DNA of 64,000 nucleotides. Origin: CAYMAI01 sp964388445. Lineage in GTDB: Bacteria; 4484-113; JAGGVC01. The notes beneath the pieces were generated by a model, which had not been told where the DNA came from, did no database searches, and was given only the letters and a program-made list of their open reading frames with translations. The DNA lies in NCBI GenBank assembly GCA_964388445.1, contig CAYMAI010000006.1, positions 186,001 through 250,000 on the forward strand, given 5' to 3'. The position numbers and the translations under genes were made by a program. Every line of letters begins with the position of its first letter. The stretch's first letter is position 1. Positions 59,112 through 64,000 of the stretch are shown in pieces.

Positions 59112-61856
59112 ATGTCCAGAATTTCGATAATGCTCCTTTTGGCGGCGCTAGCGGCCTTTCTGATTGCCTGCGGCGGCAAGGGAACCGGTATTCCTACAGG
59201 CGGCGGCCAGACGGGCGGAGATCGCACAGGCAATCAGCAGGATCCGGGCACTCAGCAGCCTGCGGACGATTCTGACCTAGAGGTCGTATTCGTTTCAGCT
59301 ACTCCCGAAGTAGGCCCAACACCTATGAAGGTCGACTTTCTTGCCGTGGTACGCGGAGGAATACCGCCTTACAATTTCTATTGGGATTTTACCAATGACG
59401 GTGCTGCCGATACGATAGCTAATCAACAAACGGTAACTACCGCTGCCGCAACTTACACATATCCTTTTCTCCAATCGGATGCAGCGGCAGGCCTTAATCA
59501 ATCCACGTTCACGGCACGTTTCTGGGTTACCGACAGCCGAATCGACGCTCAAAGCAAACCAAATCCAGCTCAGCGTATAAGCGACCCGGTGACAATCGTG
59601 GTTACAAGCGGATCGAGCTTCGTTTTCGATCCGACTCGTACCGGCATTGTTTCTCAATCCCTTGCCCAGGAATCGATTAGCTGGAAATTCAACGCTTCCG
59701 ATGCTAACGAACCGCTTCGCATAACCGATTTTTATACTTTCAAGAGCGGCGAGGACATCAGATTCAACGCGAGAGCGACCGAAGGCGTTCCACCGTATAA
59801 ATATAGGTGGAATTTCGATTACGCTACGCTGGTTCCCGGTGCGCAGGACGTTTTCCGGCCGGTGAATCAGGATTTCCGTGTGGATTCGACCATCGAGGGA
59901 CCGCACATATCCTTCAGTTACAACGATATGCCCGAAGTGGAGGAAGAAGCAAATTACAGGCTTGTTCTTCTTCAGGCGGTTGATTCGAGAGGCAATTCGG
60001 TTCAGCAGTTCATCGGCATTAAAATAGTACCTACGGAATTTACTCCTCCGCCGCCGCCGCTATCTTTCAAGGTTTTCGTGACAACTGAACCGCCTGTTAC
60101 GCTCGACGACGACCCGGCTCCATTCAGCGCGGGAGACATACCAATTCGTGTTTACATTGACAAAAACAACGTGGACGCAATTGGAATGCCGATAATTCCT
60201 TCGGTGCATTTCAGCGCTGCGGTTTCGACGAATCCGGCTGAATCCGGTACTCCCCCATATTTCTATTACTGGGATTTTGAAGGCGACGGGCTTGTAGATT
60301 CGAAAGTGGCTTCGCCGACCGTTCCATTCTGGAATGCGGAGAAGCGGGCCGTATATAACCCCTACAGAAATGCCGGCGATTATGTCTGCAAGCTGACGAT
60401 AAAGGATGGCGTCGGCGTTACTACAACGATTAATATTCCGGTTAGGGTCGAAGACGTAACGGGGCAAAACCCGATTAACGTGCTCAAAGTTACTCCCTTT
60501 GCGTATCCGAAAGACAGCTTGAGCAGTAGAGCCGAGTTTTTCTCCGTCGATACCGATGTGGTTTTCAACGTTGAAATGTCCGGCGGCACTCCGCCCTATA
60601 CAGTCGTTTGGGACAGGGATTACGACGGACTAATTTCCGCGGGCGAAGCGGCTCAGGCGGTTATTTACGACCCGGCGGACACGGGGCTATCTCCCGAAGA
60701 TAAATTCCTCCTGCTTAATTTCGAAGCAGGGCAGCTTACAAATGGCTATTATCCGGGCGGCGTGCGCGTTACGGATTCGGCGGTTCCGCCGACACAGGTG
60801 TTTGCGCATGCTCCGGTGAGCATTACCGAGCTTCCCGCTCAGCGAGTATCCGGCGGACTCGAACCCCGCTCTCATCATGGAATGTCGTTTATTGGCGGCG
60901 ACGTGTATATGATTGGCGGCTTCGTAGGCAACGTTGCATTGCAGCTTGTCGAGCGCGTCCGCTGGGGCGACAGCTCATATGCGGTGGAGACTTCCCGTTC
61001 AATCGGCGGCAGCGTTACGGACATGCCCACGCCAAGAGGCGGTCTTGCGGTCGGACAGATTCGCAACCATATAATTGCAGTTGGCGGAACGACCAACATT
61101 CTCGGCAATACCGGAGCGGTCGAAACGATGCTTGTGGACGCTCAGAATTTCGCGTTCTGGGTGAACCGTCCGATTGTAGGAAGCCGTAGCAGCGTTCGTA
61201 AAAATTTGACCGGTCTGAATATGGCGCCTGCCACCGTAAGGTTGAATTTCGGTGGGACAATCGGCACGGCAGATGCAGACGGCTTTCTCGTATGCGGAGG
61301 GAGGGAAGATAGTGGTTCTGTTTCGGCCACTTCCTGGTTCTTCCTGCCGCACGAAGGATGGCCCAATTACGATCCGGCCCAGTTCAACCCATCCCAGTTC
61401 GATTTCTGGCTAATCTTGGACAATATGATTACTCCCCGCTACGATTTTGCAATGGCATCGATCGGCGATTGGGTGTTCACTATAGGCGGAATCACGGCGG
61501 ACGGTAAACTTTCCAAAGCGGTCGAAGCATTCAACACTCAAAATTTCGTTTGGGTGGCATTCCCACAGCTTCCCGATGCTCGCGCAGGCGCGATGGCTAT
61601 ATCCCACGCAGGGGAAGATTTCATCGGAGTGTACGGCGGATACAATAGCGTAAAGAGCGACGGTAGTTTCGAACTCGCCCCGAACGACTACGTATTCAGC
61701 ACTTCGACCGGCGCTTGGTCGCGTACGGAGAATATGCAGCAGCGCAGAGCGTACCTCGGCGGAACGGTAATCAATCAAGCCTTGTTCGCTCAAGGCGGCG
61801 TCAACGAAAGGCAGGCCGAACTTCCTTCGTTCTTGGAGGTTCGCATAGCGCCTTAG
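59112..61856 (+). CDS. Large lipoprotein with PKD domains and kelch-like repeats (paralogue 2)
   Basis: A 914-residue paralogue of the preceding gene with a lipobox LIAC (Cys20), a Gly/Thr-rich linker, four PKD-like regions (about 58-155, 205-310, 330-450 and 460-570; GGIPPYNFYWDFTNDGAAD, EGVPPYKYRWNFDY, SGTPPYFYYWDFEGDG, GGTPPYTVVWDRDYDG), and five or six kelch repeats to the end (VYMIGGFVGN, IIAVGGT, VFTIGGITADGK, FIGVYGGYN, LFAQGGVNE). GGAGG precedes the ATG. The pair are tandem and likely cotranscribed, ending at the terminator at 61877. Confidence 0.78.
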   Translation: MSRISIMLLLAALAAFLIACGGKGTGIPTGGGQTGGDRTGNQQDPGTQQPADDSDLEVVFVSATPEVGPTPMKVDFLAVVRGGIPPYNFYWDFTNDGAADTIANQQTVTTAAATYTYPFLQSDAAAGLNQSTFTARFWVTDSRIDAQSKPNPAQRISDPVTIVVTSGSSFVFDPTRTGIVSQSLAQESISWKFNASDANEPLRITDFYTFKSGEDIRFNARATEGVPPYKYRWNFDYATLVPGAQDVFRPVNQDFRVDSTIEGPHISFSYNDMPEVEEEANYRLVLLQAVDSRGNSVQQFIGIKIVPTEFTPPPPPLSFKVFVTTEPPVTLDDDPAPFSAGDIPIRVYIDKNNVDAIGMPIIPSVHFSAAVSTNPAESGTPPYFYYWDFEGDGLVDSKVASPTVPFWNAEKRAVYNPYRNAGDYVCKLTIKDGVGVTTTINIPVRVEDVTGQNPINVLKVTPFAYPKDSLSSRAEFFSVDTDVVFNVEMSGGTPPYTVVWDRDYDGLISAGEAAQAVIYDPADTGLSPEDKFLLLNFEAGQLTNGYYPGGVRVTDSAVPPTQVFAHAPVSITELPAQRVSGGLEPRSHHGMSFIGGDVYMIGGFVGNVALQLVERVRWGDSSYAVETSRSIGGSVTDMPTPRGGLAVGQIRNHIIAVGGTTNILGNTGAVETMLVDAQNFAFWVNRPIVGSRSSVRKNLTGLNMAPATVRLNFGGTIGTADADGFLVCGGREDSGSVSATSWFFLPHEGWPNYDPAQFNPSQFDFWLILDNMITPRYDFAMASIGDWVFTIGGITADGKLSKAVEAFNTQNFVWVAFPQLPDARAGAMAISHAGEDFIGVYGGYNSVKSDGSFELAPNDYVFSTSTGAWSRTENMQQRRAYLGGTVINQALFAQGGVNERQAELPSFLEVRIAP

Positions 61857-61876
61857 TTGCTTTTGAAAATGAATTT

Positions 61877-61908
61877 AAAAAACCCGTCCATAAGGGCGGG
61901 TTTTTTTT
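61877..61908. terminator. Strong intrinsic terminator after the lipoprotein pair
   Basis: AAAAAACCCG, a loop, then CGGGTTTTTT followed by T8 makes a stem of about ten pairs with a run of T on the plus strand and of A on the other side, so it can work in both directions. It separates the lipoproteins from the convergent STAS gene. Confidence 0.9.
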
Positions 61909-61932
61909 CGAACAAATGCCGAGATTATCCGA

Positions 61933-62265
61933 TTATTTAAGCTGGGATTTTGCCTCGGAAATGCTGGCGAATATTTTGAAGACCCTATCAAGCTTGGTAA
62001 TCGACAGAAGCTGAGTTACGTTCGTTGTTAGCCCGGCAAGAGCGAAGCCGCGGTCTTCAAGCGAGCATTTTTTGAAAATCGATACCAGTTGACCGATTCC
62101 AGAGCTGTCCATAAACGACACGCCCGAGAGATCGAGTATCAAAATTTTGGATTCTTCGCCAAGTGCGGCGAGTTTTTCGGCAACGGCCGCGCCTCCCGAA
62201 AGGTTGAACTCGCCCTCGCACTTAAACACCGACAACTGACCGTCGCGCTCTTCCGTTATGTTCAT
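61933..62265 (-). CDS. STAS-domain anti-sigma-factor antagonist
   Basis: A 110-residue protein of the SpoIIAA/RsbV type. It has the strand-helix order GEFNLSGGAAVAEKL, ILILDLSGVSFMDSSGIGQLV and LTTNVTQLLSITKLDRVF. The DSSG at residues 53-56 holds the serine that anti-sigma-factor kinases phosphorylate. No cognate kinase or sigma factor is in the window. It is convergent with the lipoprotein pair and divergent from the DUF488 gene. Confidence 0.88.
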   Translation of the reverse strand: MNITEERDGQLSVFKCEGEFNLSGGAAVAEKLAALGEESKILILDLSGVSFMDSSGIGQLVSIFKKCSLEDRGFALAGLTTNVTQLLSITKLDRVFKIFASISEAKSQLK

Positions 62266-62344
62266 AATTTTTCCGCAAAAGTGTATTGCAAAAGCAGATT
62301 ATAGCAGATAATCGGCGGAATTTATCGTGATATAATCCCGGCCG

Positions 62345-62824
62345 ATGCACGACGTGGAATCTCTGAAGTGCTACACGATCGGACACAGCGAACTTGGAGC
62401 CGAGGAGTTCCTTTCGCTTGTTTCGACCCGATTTATAGACCTTGTGGTGGACGTGCGCGCGTTTCCTTATCTGAATCATCTTCCTCAATTCGACCGAAAC
62501 AGGATCGACGCGCTTCTTCATAAAAGCGGCATTAATTACATTTGGATGGGTTTGCTTTTGGGAAATTTAACCGCATCTGGCAGGCTTGATCCGGTAGAAA
62601 GAGAGCGCGAAATCACATATCAGGAGGGTATCAAAAAGCTAATGGACTTGCTACCGGGCAGGCGGGTTTGTCTGTTATCGACCGAAGCGGATTGGCGCGT
62701 TTCGCACAGGCACACGCTGATTGCCCAAACGCTAATGAGATATGGAATAGAAGTATTCCATTTGGAACTAGACGGTACGGTCACCCCTGCCCAGCAAGAT
62801 TTGTTTCACATGGAAGAGAACTGA
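62345..62824 (+). CDS. DUF488 family protein
   Basis: A 159-residue protein with the DUF488 features: CYTIGHSELGAEEFL at the start, VVDVRAFPYLNHLPQF, GINYIWMGLLLGNL and CLLSTEADWRVSHRHTLIAQTL. The last contains the His-rich group conserved in the family (with CxxxE/HR). TATAAT (62331-62336) lies only 8 bases before the ATG and no Shine-Dalgarno is present, so the mRNA may be leaderless. The activity is unknown. Confidence 0.85.
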   Translation: MHDVESLKCYTIGHSELGAEEFLSLVSTRFIDLVVDVRAFPYLNHLPQFDRNRIDALLHKSGINYIWMGLLLGNLTASGRLDPVEREREITYQEGIKKLMDLLPGRRVCLLSTEADWRVSHRHTLIAQTLMRYGIEVFHLELDGTVTPAQQDLFHMEEN

Positions 62825-62874
62825 TAAAACGTTCGCTCCGATTTTGCGTCATCATTGACGCTGCTTAAACTCTA

Positions 62875-64000
62875 ATGCTTAAAGATTTGGCGAAATTTTT
62901 CCTTGCCGCACTTTCAGGATTTTTGCTGATAGCATCATATCCGAACGATTTGCCGTTTGTTCCCGAAATTCCGTGGCTTGCCTGGCTATATTTCGTTCCA
63001 TTGCTCGCGGCGGCGGATTTGGCAACGAGACCGCGTGAAGCATTTCTAATTGGATATTTTTCCGGTTTTATTTCGCATTCGGCAATTCTATATTGGCTCG
63101 TCAGTTTCGGTCCAATACCGGTAATACTGATAACACTCGGTTTCAGCGTATTCACAGGGCTTATCGCATTGTTTGCGTGGTTTATGTTTAAACGCGCCGG
63201 ATCGGCCTCTTGGTGGTGGATTTTTTCTGCGGGAACGACTGCGATACTATTTTCTGAAGGGACCGGGCTTTGGGGATTTCCTTGGGTAAATCCGGTTCAT
63301 GGGCTTGCCCAAATGCCGGTTTTCATCCAAGCGGCCGACCTGGGAGGAGTGCCGTTAATTTCGTTTACCGCAGCATGTGTAGGCATATGCCTATATCAAA
63401 GTTTGTTTCGAAAGGGAGATTTTCGGATAAGAATCAGGTCGCTGGCGATTTTTGCGATTGTTTTCCTTATCAATTTAGGTTACGGCTTATGGAAACTGAA
63501 CGATGTTCCCGCCGGAATTCCGGTAACGGCTGGACTTGTTCAAGGCGGGATTGAAAGCGACGTAGAATGGACTGAGGATTACAACCGGATGGTTGCGGAC
63601 GTGTATTCGGAAGTAACCGAAAGCGGCTACGCAGCTGGCGATGTAGATTTTTTTGTGTGGCCGGAAAGCGCACTTGGAAGCGTTTCGAATAGGGGCGATT
63701 CGTACAGGATTCCCCTTCGAATCAGATCTCTGCCGAGAATAGTAAACGCACCGTTGCTTATGGGAATCACTACTTTCGATGGCAAGTCTCTTTTTAACAG
63801 CGGGATTGTTCTGGAAGAAGGCGGCGGTTTCGACGGCATTTCCGACAAGAGCATTTTAATTCCATTCGGAGAGGTCGTACCATTCGGCAGATTCGCCAAA
63901 ATGTTGCCCTTTCCTTGGGGGGATTACGATATCAATCGGAACCAAAGCCTGAGGCTTTTAAACGTCCCTATCGAGCGGGACGGAGAATCAATAGTTGCGG
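62875..64000 (+). CDS. lnt: Apolipoprotein N-acyltransferase (5' part)
   Basis: The first 375 codons of a membrane protein cut by the window end. The N-terminal half has six or seven spans beginning FLAALSGFLLIASYP, with the family region GTGLWGFPWVNPVHGLAQMP. The nitrilase-like domain starts near residue 220 (VTAGLVQGGIESDVEW) and includes FVWPESALG with catalytic Glu264 and SDKSILIPFGEVVPFG with Lys325. The nucleophile Cys would lie past the window. It adds the third acyl chain to lipoproteins, in keeping with the two lipoprotein genes upstream and a diderm envelope. Confidence 0.9.
   Translation, partial: MLKDLAKFFLAALSGFLLIASYPNDLPFVPEIPWLAWLYFVPLLAAADLATRPREAFLIGYFSGFISHSAILYWLVSFGPIPVILITLGFSVFTGLIALFAWFMFKRAGSASWWWIFSAGTTAILFSEGTGLWGFPWVNPVHGLAQMPVFIQAADLGGVPLISFTAACVGICLYQSLFRKGDFRIRIRSLAIFAIVFLINLGYGLWKLNDVPAGIPVTAGLVQGGIESDVEWTEDYNRMVADVYSEVTESGYAAGDVDFFVWPESALGSVSNRGDSYRIPLRIRSLPRIVNAPLLMGITTFDGKSLFNSGIVLEEGGGFDGISDKSILIPFGEVVPFGRFAKMLPFPWGDYDINRNQSLRLLNVPIERDGESIVA

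Noticed and set aside
1..64000. CRISPR arrays, insertion sequences, prophage genes, rRNA and classic riboswitches
   Set aside because: I looked for direct repeats with spacers, transposase or integrase motifs and conserved leader structures and saw none that I could support.

Overview
The window reads as a chromosomal segment of a diderm (Gram-negative-type) bacterium outside the well-studied lineages. The envelope type is shown by a TolC-like outer-membrane channel with an RND efflux system, an apolipoprotein N-acyltransferase, lipobox lipoproteins and small outer-membrane barrel candidates. The lineage is an inference from unfamiliar content: tandem PKD/kelch lipoproteins, a DUF6754-type membrane cluster, a primase without its zinc ligands, several starts lying directly behind a -10 box, and a tRNA-His with A73/U72. 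I cannot name the phylum. There is no rRNA, CRISPR array, prophage or insertion sequence.

Left third (about 1-18 kb): a metal and metalloid resistance island. A minus-strand operon (9222 to 1097) encodes a TolC-like channel, three NosL-like metal-site proteins, a 33-residue membrane peptide, a CusB-like adaptor and a CusA-like pump. Divergent from it is a BlaI/MecI-type repressor with an M56 (BlaR1-like) metallopeptidase. A palindrome TACTAT-N5-ATAGTA lies in the spacer of the tolC promoter and recurs twice near 34.2 kb, next to a second small metal-associated locus (ICMT-like methyltransferase, DUF2933-like peptide, Met/Cys/His-rich periplasmic protein, small membrane protein). This suggests one regulon spread over 25 kb. 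The arsenic block (17798 to 10647) has two minus-strand units, an ArsP-type permease with two thioredoxin-like proteins and CcdA, and arsR-arsC-arsC-acr3-arsM-chrA. Both units are preceded by the same ATTTCG-N8-CGAAAT palindrome.

Middle (18-44 kb): tRNA-His with hisS, then an ABC-2-type permease and a barrel protein; MTA phosphorylase; a cyclic-nucleotide-binding protein; a GlcF-like Fe-S protein; small enzymes; an AT-rich TcmP/radical-SAM-type gene pair behind a consensus promoter; a VWA-FHA/FHA pair; RecO; the second metal locus; aspartase; DsrE-like protein; four related multi-spanning membrane proteins; an M20 amidohydrolase; and a glutaryl-CoA-dehydrogenase-like enzyme.

Right third (44-64 kb): DNA primase; a five-gene membrane cluster with two DUF6754-like paralogues; a Slt-type lytic transglycosylase; a TPR protein; an M24 aminopeptidase with EF-P; two large PKD/kelch lipoproteins ending at a strong terminator; a STAS-domain protein; a DUF488 protein; and the 5' part of lnt, cut by the window end.
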